Below are positions 10,726-22,514 of a stretch of 64,000 bases of DNA, in pieces. Source of the DNA: Tretioscincus oriximinensis (Eukaryota > Chordata > Lepidosauria > Squamata > Gymnophthalmidae); assembly GCA_022410635.1 (NCBI GenBank), contig JAJVDF010000655.1:62001-126000 (forward strand). The letters run 5' to 3'. Every line of letters begins with the position of its first letter. Within the stretch, counting starts at the first letter, position 1. Below the pieces are notes generated by a model. That model was not told the DNA's origin. It saw nothing but the letters and a program-made list of their open reading frames with translations, and searched no databases. The translations under genes were made by a program, and so were the position numbers.

Positions 10726-11042
10726 GGCGCGGATAGCTCAGTCGCTTAGGAATTCGTCTCTCGCCTGGGAGATCGGGTTTCGAAGCCCTGTGTGGGACGT
10801 GGGAAGGGGTGCGCACCTTCCACTAGCCTGTAGCTCTAGCCAACCCAGCTATTCGAAAGCATGAATTGCAAGAAATTGCAACTGACTGCAAGTAGATACA
10901 TGGGAACCACCATAGCCTGGTGAGGAAGATAGAATGTGAGCCTTCGGGCAAAATATATCCTTGTAAGCAGCTTTGAGTCCCTTTGAAAGGTGAGAAAAGC
11001 GGGGTATAAGAACCAAGTTCTTCTTCTTCTTCTTCTTCTTCT
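10726..11042 (+). mobile_element. tRNA-derived SINE (family B), near full length
   Basis: The head ggatagctcagtcgcttagg resembles a tRNA A box, and gggtttcgaagccctg resembles a B box. Both are internal pol III promoter elements. The body runs 'tagctctagccaacccagct', 'attgcaagaaattgcaact', 'gtagatacatgggaacc' to 'gagaaaagcggggtataag' and a (TTC)n tail. About a dozen copies occur in this window. The anticodon stem cannot be assigned with confidence, and the copy is a transposon, not a tRNA gene. Confidence 0.85.
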
Positions 11043-11282
11043 AGATTGGGACTAAGATTGGACAGACTACTATGTTTCTTTGATGCTATTGTGATATACT
11101 GTGACAATCACTAAATATTTATATACGGTTTTGTATATAGTTGTATTACTGTGTTACCATTGTGTCTTAGTACTTAGATTCTGAGCTCGTTAGTTGTATC
11201 AACATTCCCTCATCTCAGTTCAGAATGGTGAATTTCAGCATTCATGAAATAAGAAATGGATGCCATAACTCTCCTGATTANC

Positions 11283-11600
11283 CAGCAAAGGGAGCTTGTA
11301 GCACTTTGGAGTCTAACCAGAGTGGGGAGGGAGGAGAAGAAGAACAACAACGACAATCACAACAACAAACAACAACTGGGTTTTTATACCCTGCTTTTCT
11401 CACTCAAAGGGACTCAAAGAGGCTTGCAAGGTTATTTTTTCCCTGAAGGCTTACATTGTATGTTCTGCACCATGCTGTGATGGTTCCCATTTATCTAGTT
11501 ACAGTCTGTTGCAATTCTTACTTTCAAATAGGCAGCATGAGCTTCTGTAAGCAAGGCTACTTCTTCAGATGCTATGGGGCAAATGCCAGGGACAGATTGG
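11283..11600 (-). mobile_element. Penelope-like tail interrupted by a SINE
   Basis: The outer pieces ('agcaaagggagcttgtagca' to about 11325, and 'gcatgagcttctgtaagc..ttcttcagatgctatggggc' from about 11530) are the reversed 3' tail. An N lies at 11281. The SINE at 11330 splits it. Confidence 0.5.
11330..11528 (-). mobile_element. tRNA-derived SINE (family B), truncated and nested
   Basis: Reverse copy. It starts with a degenerate GAA/AAC tail, then 'ctgggtttttataccctgct', 'gactcaaag' and 'gtgatggttcccatttatct', and is truncated before the tRNA-like head. Confidence 0.7.
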
Positions 11601-11639
11601 TGTAGGAAAACTGAATGCAAGAAATAACAACAGTCGTGT

Positions 11640-11760
11640 AAATGTGGTTGAATTTACACATTTATATGATAATAATAAACATATAAATTTATGTATATTA
11701 TTTACATAAAATATGTAAATTATTACATATAATTTGTAATAATTATTACAAATAATGGAT
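11640..11760. repeat. A/T-rich palindromic sequence
   Basis: Overlapping inverted motifs (tttacataaaatatgtaaa, aattattacaaataat) can form hairpins. No further assignment. Confidence 0.6.
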
Positions 11761-12080
11761 CAAGCACAGTTGAAGTACAGAAGTTAATCCTCTTGAGGAA
11801 AGAAGGGGCTTGGAGGAAAGAGATGCAGCTAGGTAACGTGTATCGAACAAATATGTACAGAAAAAAGGAGGGTCAAAAGCATCCGACTGCTGTCTTAGCC
11901 TCTGCTGTCTCTGAGGGGCTGCACTGGAGGTCTTAAAAGGTCCCAGAAGGTGATGTCCACATGATGGCTGTCATGGAACACAGACAGGACATCATACTGT
12001 GAAAGTGGTTCTTCTTGTAAGGTCCCCTTGTCCCTCCATGTGGCCCTCCATTTGGTGTCAAGTGCTGTTTCCTTTAATAA

Positions 12081-12318
12081 GAAGAAGGAGAGGCAGAGGC
12101 AGAGGCAGAGGCAGAGGCAGAGGCAGAGGCAGAAAAAGAAGAAGAAGAAGAAGAAGAAGAAGAAGAAGAAGAAGAAGAAGAAGAAGAAGAAGAAGAAGAA
12201 GAAGAAGAAGAAGAAGAAGAAGAAGAAGAAGAGGGTTCTAATACCCCGCTTTTCTCACCTTTCAAAGTGCTTACAAGGGTATTTTGCCCAAAGGCTGACA
12301 TTCTATCTTCCCCACCAG
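12081..12318 (-). mobile_element. SINE family B 3' end with expanded (GAGGCA)n(GAA)n tail
   Basis: Positions 12091-12135 hold about eight GAGGCA hexamers followed by more than thirty GAA triplets (to 12233). The SINE body follows as 'ttctaataccccgcttttct', 'aaggctgacattctatctt', and breaks off at 'ccccaccaggct'. The microsatellite grew from the SINE's own tail. Long Lys/Arg- or Ser-rich open frames across it are artefacts. Confidence 0.8.
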
Positions 12319-12905
12319 GCTCAGATCCAATCTCCAGGGAGGAACCCTCCAAAAGCATGCGGAGAGCTGCCCGCCCCATCCACACAGAGCCTAGGCAGAA
12401 TGCAGCGTTTGCTTTTTCCTGTCCAGTCTAGGGTCTGTACGGATGGGGCCAGCCAGCCCTCTGTGTGCTTTTGGAGGTTTCCTGCTTTGGGGGGCTGCTG
12501 AGGAGGGGGTGTGGAGGTTGACAGGATGTCTGTCCATGTTCCCCTTCCTTTCTCAGACCCGATCTCCAGGCAAGAACTCTCCAAAAGCAGATGGAAGGCT
12601 GCAGAAAAGGTGGGCAGATTTCCCGGCGAAAGCAAGGAGGCAGTGCTTCCTCCTGTCATCTCTGCCCTCCTGTCTCTCGCACTATTTTTGTTCACATGGG
12701 AGATGAAGGGGATTGGCTACGAGATGATGGAGGTTGGTTGCGAGATTTTGGACGTTCTCCGCAACTATTCCTGATTATCCCAGCAACAGATTATTGTGGA
12801 ATAAATGACATTTATTGCGGAAGTATTGCTGGTACATGCTTAACACGTGTGGCACAACCTTCATAATGTCGCTCCAACTCAGGCATAAAATAGCAGTGTG
12901 AACGC
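12319..12905. repeat. GC-rich repeat-derived block with an internal duplication
   Basis: Two related segments (about 12325-12375 and 12555-12605) share 'gatctccag' and 'ctccaaaagca'. Positions 12700-12905 (gcgagattttggacgttctc, 'caacagattattgtggaata') are a diverged copy of the family at 21002 and 58243. No gene is supported. Confidence 0.45.
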
Positions 12906-13214
12906 AGCCATCGTTAAAAGAAATGGGATTTGCTCTCAGAAGTTGATTGACAGCAAAAGTTAGTTAAACAACTTTAGATTGTTTTTAGTCCACTTCTGAG
13001 AGGAAAATCCTTGCAGTCTCTAAGGACTGTGACTCTAGCATCTAAGGAGACCATTTTAGGTTTGGATTAAATAGAAAGACATGAAAGGAAACCATTTTCT
13101 ATCCAGTTTTAAAAGCATATGAGGACAAACATCAAGCAATCCTTTTGCTGCTTTCAATTTTATCTCATGGAAGTGAATACCTATTCCTTAGCATCTGCCC
13201 TGTATTTCAAAATT

Positions 13215-13312
13215 AGTGCAACTGGTGGGCCTCTGTGTGACACAGAATGCTGGACTGGATGGGCTCTGGCCCAATTCAGTATGGCTCTTCATATGTTCTT
13301 CTTACATTCTTA
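13215..13312 (+). mobile_element. CR1 LINE terminus
   Basis: Contains 'tgggcctctgtgtgacacag', 'aatgctggactggatgggct' and the terminal 'tatgttcttcttacattctta'. It is the plus-strand version of the terminal 100 bp of the 58767-59335 copy. Confidence 0.8.
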
Positions 13313-14185
13313 GAATTAGTGAAAGAAATTGAAAAATAGTCTGGATACAAACAAAACTAATTATCTCTAATAATTGTGCTTTAGTAATAAATTTAAAGTG
13401 TTTTTGTTCCTCTGTTTCTTCCTCACTTCTAATACTTTGTGTTCCGCATGTGCCAGATTTCTTTCAAAACTCCAAGATGCACCAGGGTTGTAAAACCAAT
13501 GAAAAGTGACATTAAAGTTCTAGATAACTTTTGAAGGGGAATCAAATTAGTAATTCAGTGCAGATTTTTAAAGCTCTTCCTTCATTAGAAGTTGACCGCT
13601 GGTATTATTTAAGTGCTTCTGTGGAGGGACTATCACATTGCTTCCAATTGCTTAAAAAGTATCAAAGACAAGACTAAAGACTCTAATGTGGAATGTTTCC
13701 CTAATGTCTTCTGCTTGGGAGCACAGGCTGACCCAAAGCTCATTTGCTGCTCCAAATTAATATCATTAAGATATATCAAGTGGTTCCTGACACATATCAG
13801 GCTTTTTTCAGGGATAACAAAACACTTGGCTTTGATTAAGAAGCCTGGTTCTTGTCATGATGCGGGCTGGGGTAAATCTCTTGCTTTTATAGCTATACTG
13901 GCAACTACTCAAATCTTTGAATATACATCTCTCCTGGATTGCTAAGATAATAAAAAAATTCATCTTAAGTTTTGTAACGTCCACAGTGCGTGCAAATACT
14001 CACACTTGCCTTGAGCTCTTTGATCCTTATTTTTGTAGATTCTCTGCCCCACCCCCATTTATAAAAGAAGCCTATCACTCAATTCTTTTGATAGTCCGAT
14101 GGTAGAGGAAGATCACACATCACAACAAGGGAATAGAAAATGTTTAATGTGTGCGGCTGGAAGGAAACTATGGGGGCTTACCCTC
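13313..14185. other. Unassigned noncoding stretch
   Basis: The open frame at 13613-13945 (110 codons) has no family resemblance that I recognise, and no splice context. Confidence 0.35.
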
Positions 14186-14480
14186 TAAAGAGGAGGGAGG
14201 AAGGAGAAGAAGGAGAAGACGGAGAAGACGAAGAAGACGAAGAAGAAGAAGTAGAAGACGAAGAAGAAGAAGAACTGGGTTCTTATACCTCGTTTTTCTC
14301 ACCTTTCAAAGGGACTCAAAGTGGCTTACAAGGGTATTTTCCCCCCGAAGGCTGACATTCTATCTTCCCCACCAGGCTGTGGTGGTTCCCATTTATCTAC
14401 TTGCAGTCAGTTGCAATTTCTTGCAGTTCTTGCTTTTGGATAGCTGGGTTGGCTAGACTACAGGCTAGGAGAAGATGCTC
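14186..14480 (-). mobile_element. tRNA-derived SINE (family B), reverse
   Basis: It has a GAA/GAC-rich tail at 14186-14275, then 'gggttcttatacctcgtttt', the 'ccaccaggctgtggtggttcc' region and 'gctgggttggctaga'. It is truncated at 'agaagatgctcacccctccc'. Confidence 0.8.
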
Positions 14481-14499
14481 ACCCCTCCCCTCGTCCCCA

Positions 14500-14640
14500 T
14501 GAGTCTTGTTTTTATATTCTACCCTTCTCAACTGAAGGGACTCAGAGCGACTTACAAGATTAATTATTCATTAATCTACTTGAAATGTAGATTGCAAATC
14601 TACTTTCTTTCAAAGAGCTGAGTTGTCTGAAGCTGAGGCC
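14500..14640 (-). mobile_element. SINE family B, diverged subfamily
   Basis: Reverse copy with 'tttttatattctacccttct', 'agggactcagagcg.cttacaag', 'tacttgaaatgtagattgc'. It matches the subfamily represented by 56215-56525 and lies directly behind a standard family B copy. Confidence 0.6.
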
Positions 14641-14810
14641 AGTGCGGCTAACAAAGGGCTACATTTTCTCTGAACCTNAATATATGCTTGCTATGAAGTC
14701 TTCACAGCTGATGTTCGCTTCTGCTGGTGCATGTTGGGTGCACTACTGACAAGGACTTCCTACTTCTTATTAGTAAGTTGGTAGATCTTGTGAAATAGTA
14801 AGCCACGTAT

Positions 14811-14987
14811 GCCCTTTCCCCACTGAGCCTTATTCTGGGTTATATCTAGGTAGAGAGCTTGGCCACCCATATGCCATGTAGACTATGACAGACCCCATTT
14901 GTCGCCTGCCATAGCCTACACTAGAATGTAGATGGCAGGCTCTAATCCTGAGATGCAGCCCAGAATAAGGCTCAGTAGGGACAGGGC
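14811..14987. mobile_element. MITE with about 29-bp terminal inverted repeats
   Basis: The left end gccctttccccactgagcct and right end aggctcagtagggacagggc are inverted repeats that continue inward to tattctggg. There is no coding capacity. A diverged relative occupies 51159-51290 and another partial one lies near 39110-39250. A target duplication is not clear. Confidence 0.7.
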
Positions 14988-15100
14988 CTTAGACCCAGTG
15001 CTCGGGTGTTATNGGGCAGGAAATCTTACAGTGGGGACCTGAAAATCTTTGAATACTTTGCTCATACACAAAGCGTCCACAGGGATTTTGTAATGTTACT

Positions 15101-15380
15101 TGCAGGCACAGGTAGCTCAGTTGCTAAGAATCCATCTCTCATCTGGAAGATGTGGTTTCGAAGCCCTGTGTTGGACATGGGAAGGGGTGATCACCTTCCA
15201 CTAGCCTGTAGCTCTAGCCAACCCAACTATTCGAAAGCATAAATTGCAAGAAATTGCAACTGATTGCAAGTAGAGACATGGGAACCACCACAGCCTTCGG
15301 GCAAAAATACCGTTGTAAACTGCTTTGAGTCCCTTTGAAAGGTGAGAAAAGCGGGGTATAAGAACCCAGTTCTTCTTCAG
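15101..15380 (+). mobile_element. tRNA-derived SINE (family B)
   Basis: Starts 'caggcacaggtagctcagtt', keeps 'ttcgaagccctgtg' and the full body, and ends 'gagaaaagcggggtataag' with a short TTC tail. The central 'gtggggaagatagaatgtgag' block is deleted relative to other copies. Confidence 0.8.
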
Positions 15381-17993
15381 TGCCATTCCCAGAAGCAGGG
15401 GCTGGAAGCGACATCTCAATGATGTCACTTCCACCCCCAGTGGAAACCTTGTATATCATTTGCACAAGGATGAAGAACCTGTGAAAATGTATGAGATTCT
15501 CATACAAAGCACAGCACTGTGAGACCTCTTCCTGAAATGTGCTAAAGATAAGTTCAGGAAGAATCTAATTTTCCCTAGTGAAGAGAACTTTCTTAAACAG
15601 TGCTAGGAATTTTTTTACTAAAGAGGGAGGGATAATATTTTAATGAAGTACAGTTTCTTGAGTTATTTGGAGGAANCCACCACAAATTAAAACCACTTTA
15701 AATCAGCATATATTTGCAATGTAGACATTCTCTGCAGGGCTTGAGGTTGATTAGAAATATTTGTTAAGAATAGTATCGCTTATCTGATGAAAACTACGCC
15801 ATTGTCAGACAGGGCTCCCAAAAACGTTGTCCCATGAAAATGTGGAATCAATTATCTTGAGCCTGTATAGAGAATTAATGCCAAACGGTATAAAATCTGA
15901 TGGTTAAAAAGCTTTTCTGAAAACGGCATGTGGTGGGCGCTAGTCAGCTCCCAAAGGTTTTGATAACCTCACAGATTGTGATTATCTGTGAATCCCACCC
16001 AGGACTACTCCCTAGAGCCCTTTTGGTTGTTGCAGTGGCTGGCTAATGTTTCAGGAAAAGTATCTGTTGTTCAGCTCTGTTCATTTCTCCAATGGGTTTT
16101 TGCTAATTGTCTAAACAAGAACCAGATGAGCAGGGGACCTCCTATTTCTTCCGCAGTGCTGCTTCTTAGAACTGTGTTGTTTATAAATCCCACTACAACT
16201 TGAGGAATGTAAAGATATAAGTAATGGTGACTTTTACAAGATGGGACTCTTAGGAGGTCGATCTCAGGGAATGGAATGCTGAGCTATGGAATATCACGAT
16301 TTCATTTGTACGGGTTCGTTATCTTGCTTGTCTGCTTGCTCAGGAGCTAAGAAGGATTACATATAAATCCGCACCAACCTCTGTAGAATAACCGCAGGGT
16401 TCTTTTTGAAGCACGCTTGCTCCTTGGAACAGGGCCACTTTTATGCTGCAGGGAAAACTGGAATCATATGTGTTGGGCTAGATTATCACGGTTGCTTAAA
16501 TTAGCAATAACCACACTTGGATTTTACCTCACTAGTGGTGGGATGAAGGTCCTGGTCATACATTTCCTTTCAAATTTTCTTCAGGGCTAAAGAATGATTC
16601 AGGGTGCATCCATACAACCACCTTTTGCAGTGCTGTTTTTAGTCTAATGGAATAAAATACTTAGGATTTGTGTTGCCCGTGCGAGACTTACTTGCCTTCC
16701 ATGTCACATGTCTTCCTTTGCCATGTGTGCTCAACCTCGTCCATGCAGGACACACGCGGGGGATAAAGCAGGTTTAAGGCAGGCTCCCCCATGGGAGCTG
16801 CAAAAAAGCAATTCTCATTAAACCCATAACTCATCATTCCATCTACAGGAGCTGTCTGGAAGGTGCTCCCATGCAGACATCAATCTTGTGTATGTCTGCA
16901 GCTTTAAGTGGTCCACATGCTTAGTGCCCTTCCTAGTGAAATGGAAGGAAACTTTCTCTTCTTCGAGCATTTCACTACAAATCCCACAAGGCTTTAGAAA
17001 TCTACAAGCTCCCAGGAAAGACTGTTTACCTTTTTTTAAAAAACCACACACATGTCTTTTAAACAGCTTCATAGTTTGCAGCTGCACAGGGGAGGGGTAA
17101 CTGTATTTTGGGAGCTATAAGATGCATCAGACCATAAGGCGCACTTAGATTTCAGAGAAGGAAAATAAGAAAAAAAAATCTGATTTTTTCCCCTCCACAT
17201 TTGAGCTGCTGCTACTGCCAGTTTTGTGAACAAGGTTTTGTTCCTATGAGGCTTTATTACTATGCACACTAAAATTAGCAAAAAAATACTAGGGAAAAAA
17301 TCTGCACTATTGGACTTTCCTAGTGAACTAACAGGAATTACGTGTGGAATAAATGGAATAAAAGTACATGATTGACCAGGGCGAAAAAGGTTTTTGTGAC
17401 TTCAAGAATGTTTCTGCTGCACCTGACCTTAAACATTTGTGTCCTACATTTTCTCCTTTTCTTAAAAAATAAAAAAAATCAGTTCTAATTTTGAACTAAA
17501 TATTTGTTTTTGTCCTACTTTGCCCCCCCCCCCAATTATTTTACCTGGTAACGCTAGGAATACCCACTCTTTTAAGACTGAATAATAAACACAAATGTCC
17601 CTGTTTGTTGAAATCCAATGCATATTCTGTAGGACGTAGACAAGCAGAACTTCTTCAGTTTCCAAAAATTAGATGGACCTGGACAGTTACATCTCTTGTT
17701 CAACAAGAACTGATTTTTCATCTGTGCAGCACGTGTGATCTACATTACGAGTTTTCTTTTCTTCATCTGCTGTGATGCATTTCATGACACAGGCGGTGAA
17801 GATGGAAACCATATTGCTGACTACCTGTCTTTGGCAGCCTCTGTTACAGCCTCTTTGACCATAATAGTCAGTGTTCAGATTAGAAGAAAAGAAAGAAGGC
17901 AGAGGGTAGAGATTGGAAGTCTTTATGTTCTTATCTATCTGTGATCTGACTCAGCAGCCTATGATTTGGACCACAGCAGGCTATGGTCTAAAA
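15381..17993. other. Unassigned noncoding stretch
   Basis: I see no conserved exon or RNA gene. It contains isolated N at 15676, a C10 run near 17523, and assorted short ORFs (for example 16818-17087 minus) without family resemblance. Confidence 0.35.
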
Positions 17994-18572
17994 TAGTGTG
18001 GTCCAACCTTTTTGTACCTGAGGGCCAATCAAATATCATTGCAGGAGTGTGAGGGCCAGAGTGACATCACTTCCTGCCCTGCCCTGGAAGTAACATCACT
18101 TCCGGAGTGGGACAGGAAGTGATGTCACACTGGCCCTCACACTTCTGATGTCACTTCTAGCCACACCCTGGAAGTGATGCCACTTCTGGGGCGGGACAGG
18201 AAATGATATCACCCCAGATGCCATTCCTGGAAGCACATTCCAGAAGTGGCATCATCGAATGTTGGCATCTTGGGCAAATGGGTGGTAAAGAGACCAGGCA
18301 GCTGCGAGCATCAGTGTCTTGGCCCAAGACTTGCAGCCGCCTGGTCACTTCGACCAAAAGATTGCGCTGGTGGTACAGCCAAAAGGAGCAGGCGGCTGTG
18401 GACGCAGCCATCTCCCCCTTACTCCCTTCGGCTGTAACACCAGCAGGTGTTATGGCTGATGGGAGAAGGTGGCCATAACACCAGCAAGCGTCTCCCCCCT
18501 GCTCCCTTTGGCCGTAACAGCAGCAGGTATTATGGCCAAAAGGAGCAAGCGGCTGCGGGTTGAACCACACTG
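17994..18572. mobile_element. hAT-type nonautonomous element, GC-rich core
   Basis: The ends tagtgtggtccaacc and ggttgaaccacactg are inverted repeats. Flanking 8-mers gtctaaaa (17986-17993) and gtctacaa (18573-18580) differ by one base, giving a hAT-length target duplication. The core has repeated blocks resembling ggaagtgatgtcacttc and CTG/GGC-rich sequence. The minus-strand ORF at 18157-18603 is compositional and has no recognisable domain. Confidence 0.8.
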
Positions 18573-18773
18573 GTCTACAACAAGAACATCTGTATGGCAA
18601 CACTGGTTCAGATCAACTCCAGCACTGACCCTGAACTTCAGCCTGGCTTCAGGATGGCCATCTATGCTCAGAAATCTCCATTAAAAAAATCTTGAAAAAT
18701 TTAGTTATCCAAATATAAAATAACCAAACATATAATATTGTAAGGTCAGATACGTTCTCATAGTTACATAGAA

Positions 18774-18866
18774 TCATGGAATCATAGAGTTGGAAGGGAC
18801 CTCCAGGGTCATGCGATCCAATCCCCTGCTCCATGCAGGATTCATTACACCATCCCAGACAGATTT
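18774..18866 (-). mobile_element. CR1 LINE terminus
   Basis: Reverse CR1 3' end: 'gaatcatggaatcatagagt', 'tggaagggacctccagggtc', 'ctccatgcaggattcatta'. Confidence 0.85.
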
Positions 18867-19191
18867 TTTTTTACTGCCGGAACAGTGTTAATATATATAA
18901 AAAATCTGATTGATATTCTCCAGTAACTATATATGTTATCGTAAATACTCAACCTGGCATATGTCCATTATTATAACAGCTGAGATTTTTTTAAGGAAAA
19001 AAAAGCAATACAAAGGATTATAGCCCATGACAGATTTTGTACGAACTCTTGTCTGTGCAATAAAAGCAGATATATTGTCACCCTCCAATTCATATAATAA
19101 ATAAGAATCTTTGGATCTTTGGTTGAGAACCTGCTGTCCCTTCCCTATTGTTTAGATACAGCTGTTTTTAACATGTTAATTGTGTTTTTAT

Positions 19192-19425
19192 TACATAAGA
19201 AGAGCCATACTGGTCCAGCCTTCTGTCCCACACAGAGGCCCACCAGATGCACCTGGGCAGTCCGAAAAGAAGAAAGCAAAATATGCTCCTGTTCATGACT
19301 CCCTGCAAATGGCATTTCAGGAGTCCTGCCTGTTGCTCCATCCCAGAGGCAGCATCCAGACATCCATCCTAGGACCCATTTATGCCCTTGGTGTCCGTCA
19401 ACCTGTCTAGTTCTATCTGGAAGCT
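19192..19425 (-). mobile_element. CR1 LINE 3' fragment
   Basis: Starts acataagaagagccatactg and is colinear with the other CR1 fragments to 'gtcaacctgtctagttctat'. Confidence 0.85.
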
Positions 19426-19914
19426 ATAAACATCTTATATGCAGGAAATGCTGGGGAGTCTAGTCTGATTGCTATGGCAATTGTGTCACATGGGAAGCCC
19501 CAGAAGGCATTGCTGCACTTATCAGACTACAATCCCCAGGATTCTCTGTGAGCAAAGAGTCGCAGCAGATTGAAAACCTTAAGATAATGTGGGGGCGAGT
19601 GGCTAATGCAGTTTTTTTAAAGTGAGGCAAATCCTATTGTGGGGGTTTGCCCTAAGAAGAACCAGTCAAACTGGGAAGGCTTGGAAACAGGTGTATGGCA
19701 TGGGAGGGTGGCCCCTAACACCTCCAGCCTCTATCACCACTATTGAACATCTTACTCCTCTCTAAGACTGAGCAGTGAAAGAAGCACCTGGCTAGCCAAA
19801 GGATCCCCACCTGGTCTGTTATTGACTTTATTCTTCAGATGCTATCCCTCCCATATGTTTGGAAAAATATACAGTTATACTTTTTATATTTATACAATAA
19901 ATATAATAATAGAA

Positions 19915-20070
19915 AAGAAGAAGGACTGGGTTTTTATACCCCACTTTTCTCACTTGAAAGGACTTGGTAGCTTACAAGTTGTTTTTCACCCGAATGTCTA
20001 CATTCTATCTTTCCCATTTATTTAATTGCAATCTCTTGCTTTCGAATAGCTGGGTTCACTAGAGCTGAGG
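19915..20070 (-). mobile_element. SINE family B, 3' fragment
   Basis: Has a short GAA tail, then 'tgggtttttataccccactt', 'gcttacaag' and 'gctttcgaatagctgggtt'. It is truncated before the tRNA-like head. Confidence 0.7.
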
Positions 20071-21001
20071 ACGCTCTTTCCAGTCAACTAAAAGCTTTGA
20101 GAATGGGTCACATGAGTGAAAGACTGTTTCTTAACCACTATAACACTGCACATCGCCAGTGACAATACGATGGGAAAAAGATAATTGGTTTTTTGTAGAT
20201 TTCAGCAAAGATCAGTGGGATGAAGCCAAATGGTACTTAATGGAAAGGTTAATTATGGCAGAATATGGTATTATGGTATTATGGTATTGCCAGAAATTGC
20301 TACGCCTGAGATGGATCTAACATTCAAGGATGACTCTGTTATTTCATAGAGTCGTTCTAACGGTCAAGGAAAAGGAAGATGCATTTTAAAAGGTTGTAGA
20401 AGTTTATTAGGATGCTTGTGGGACAAGAAGTAGCTTCTTATTCCATTTGAAGTCTTGAAATAAACAACCATATCACTATAACCAGCTGGGCTGCTGATCA
20501 AACCCCAGAACTAGGATACCTGTCATTATCTAACTCTTGGACAAGATTCCCCTAAACGTTTGCCAATCCTACTTATGTGTTCTGCATTTCCACTTACACT
20601 TAGGAGGCTAAAAGGTACATCCCAAAAGAAATACAAATAACTTGATAAATCCAAGTAGTTGTCCAAATAGTTTTTGCTCTTTGTTTGTGGAAAACATGAT
20701 AAAACAGGCTAACTGGATGGATAACAGCAAACCAACAGCTGCCAGACTAAAGTACAGGGGAAAAGGTGAAAATGAGGACAGAGTGGGAGGAAGAAAAGGA
20801 AGATCAAGACAGGGGGTGGAGGCACTCCTTCAGGACCAATGCAACGTGCTGCTCGTAACAGTTGGCAAGACTAATGCAGACTCTGGCCACACTGAAGTTT
20901 TAATCCAGCTTCAGTCCACTTTCAGATGAAAAATCACAACAGCAAAGTGATTTGGCATTTTCTTTCCACCTTGTCTAAACCAAAGGTGATTCTTCTCTGG
21001 C
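20071..21001. other. Unassigned noncoding stretch
   Basis: No feature recognised. A short 'ggtattatggtattatggtat' tandem lies near 20260-20287. Confidence 0.35.
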
Positions 21002-21372
21002 TAGGTGCACACCATGACTTAGGAACTGCTACAGTACTGTAATACAGGATATAGGAATCGTGTGTCTGTGCATACCAAATATGATCTTGCCACAGTGCAG
21101 TCCGATAATTTTTTTTTACTCGCTACAGCCAATAGAAACAACTGCCGTGTTCTCAATTGTCTTATCATCTTGCGTCTAATTTGTACACACGAATATGGTT
21201 ACGAGAATACGGGGATTCTCCAGAATGATGCCTGAATAACTGAGCAATAGTTTATTCCGGGGGGAAAGGCATTTATTGCAGGCCGACTACTGAAAATCAC
21301 TTAGCACTTGTGCCCGAGACATCATGATTGTGCTACGAACGAGGTAGAAAAACGTCGTGGGCACATAGCCTC
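21002..21372 (+). repeat. Dispersed repeat, copy 1 (MITE-like)
   Basis: About 370 bp shared in the same orientation with 58243-58643. Common blocks include aggtgcacaccatg, 'caatagaaacaactgccgtg', 'ttatcatcttgc.tctaatttgt', 'gcaatagtttatt' and 'ggtagaaaaac.tcgt'. The ends are weakly inverted (ggtgcacacc / gggcaca), so a DNA-transposon origin is plausible. The copies differ by indels. Confidence 0.7.
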
Positions 21373-21639
21373 TGTTACAGAACACCACAAGAAAACATCT
21401 TGCCACTTTACTGATGTGTTCTGTCACTTTGAAAGTGGACTGAAGATGGATTAAATTTAGGGCCCACAGAGATTCCAGTGTTGTGCCTATTGGCAGTTTA
21501 TAAAATAATAAAATATAGGATAATGTAAGGGGCTTTTTTGCCTAGGCTTGCTAGTGCATTTTAAAGGGTTCATTATTCCCCATTTCCTAAATTTAGTGCT
21601 TTACCTCTCCCAAGGAAGGATGAAATGGTTCACTTTATT

Positions 21640-21762
21640 CAAAAGCAAGAAATTGCAGTTAAATAAACGGAAACCATCACAACGTGGTGGGGAAGATAGA
21701 ATGCAAAGCTTGTAAGCTGCTTTGAGTCCCTTTGGGTGACAGAAGCAGGATATAAAATTGCC
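21640..21762 (+). mobile_element. SINE family B, 3' fragment
   Basis: Contains 'gcaagaaattgcagttaaat', 'gtggggaagatagaatgcaa', 'gagtccctttgggtgacag'. It lacks the head and has no TTC tail. Confidence 0.65.
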
Positions 21763-22514
21763 CCACCTGGATGCCTCTTCTTGTACATAGTCTTTTTTTT
21801 TCTCATGAAGCAGTTTCACCCTACTGAACATCACGCAGACCTTTGAAGATATTTGCCAAGGTTGTATATCTGGAATTATGATCTGCGTTTTTGCTTTTGA
21901 AAGTCATGTTTTGAAATACATTTGTTTATTTGTAATTATACTCTTCAACATCTGCCTGGTTGCTTTTTTGAACTGACCAGGAGTTTATACCAGGAGTGCC
22001 GTACTTTCGTGTGTTTCTTCTTCATCTTTGCTTAGTTCCTATCACACCTTCCCCACTGATTTTATTTTCATCGCATGGGCATAGGGTGCTTCCACATGAG
22101 GGTTTTTTCACACTATTATGGCATGATTATGGGGGATTTGCCTCATGTAATCATGGGCTTCCAGCAGCAGTAGCAGTAGAATGGTCCAATATTCTGGGTT
22201 TTCCTCCCAGTCCTTCTATTCTGATTCTGTACTGAAAGGTGAGATCCCCTTGCTAGGAATGAATAGTATAGACAAAACTACTTCTTGCGTGAATTCTCTC
22301 CTGCATTCATCCAGGCATGCGTGCAAAATCTGCTTTCCCTGCAGAATTTAAGCAGCAAAACAAAGCAAATTGGATTAAGAACCCAATCTCAGCTTGAAAG
22401 CTTCCTCTTAAAAAGCCTAAAGCCCTGTTTCTTTTTCTCTCTCCTTGATTCCCTCACCCAGTAATGGAGAGGGGTGGCTGGGAGATGTAACCAATGGAGC
22501 TTCTTGAGAGTTGT
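21763..22514. other. Unassigned noncoding stretch
   Basis: No feature recognised. Confidence 0.35.

Noticed and set aside
10726..10810. Possible tRNA gene
   Set aside because: The A- and B-box-like sequences belong to a dispersed SINE present about a dozen times, and a proper cloverleaf is not evident.
12028..12501. 157-codon Lys/Arg-rich ORF and the Ser-rich ORF opposite it
   Set aside because: Both are translations of the (GAGGCA)n(GAA)n SINE tail.
18157..18603. 148-codon minus-strand ORF
   Set aside because: It lies within the hAT element at 17994-18572 and has no recognisable domain.
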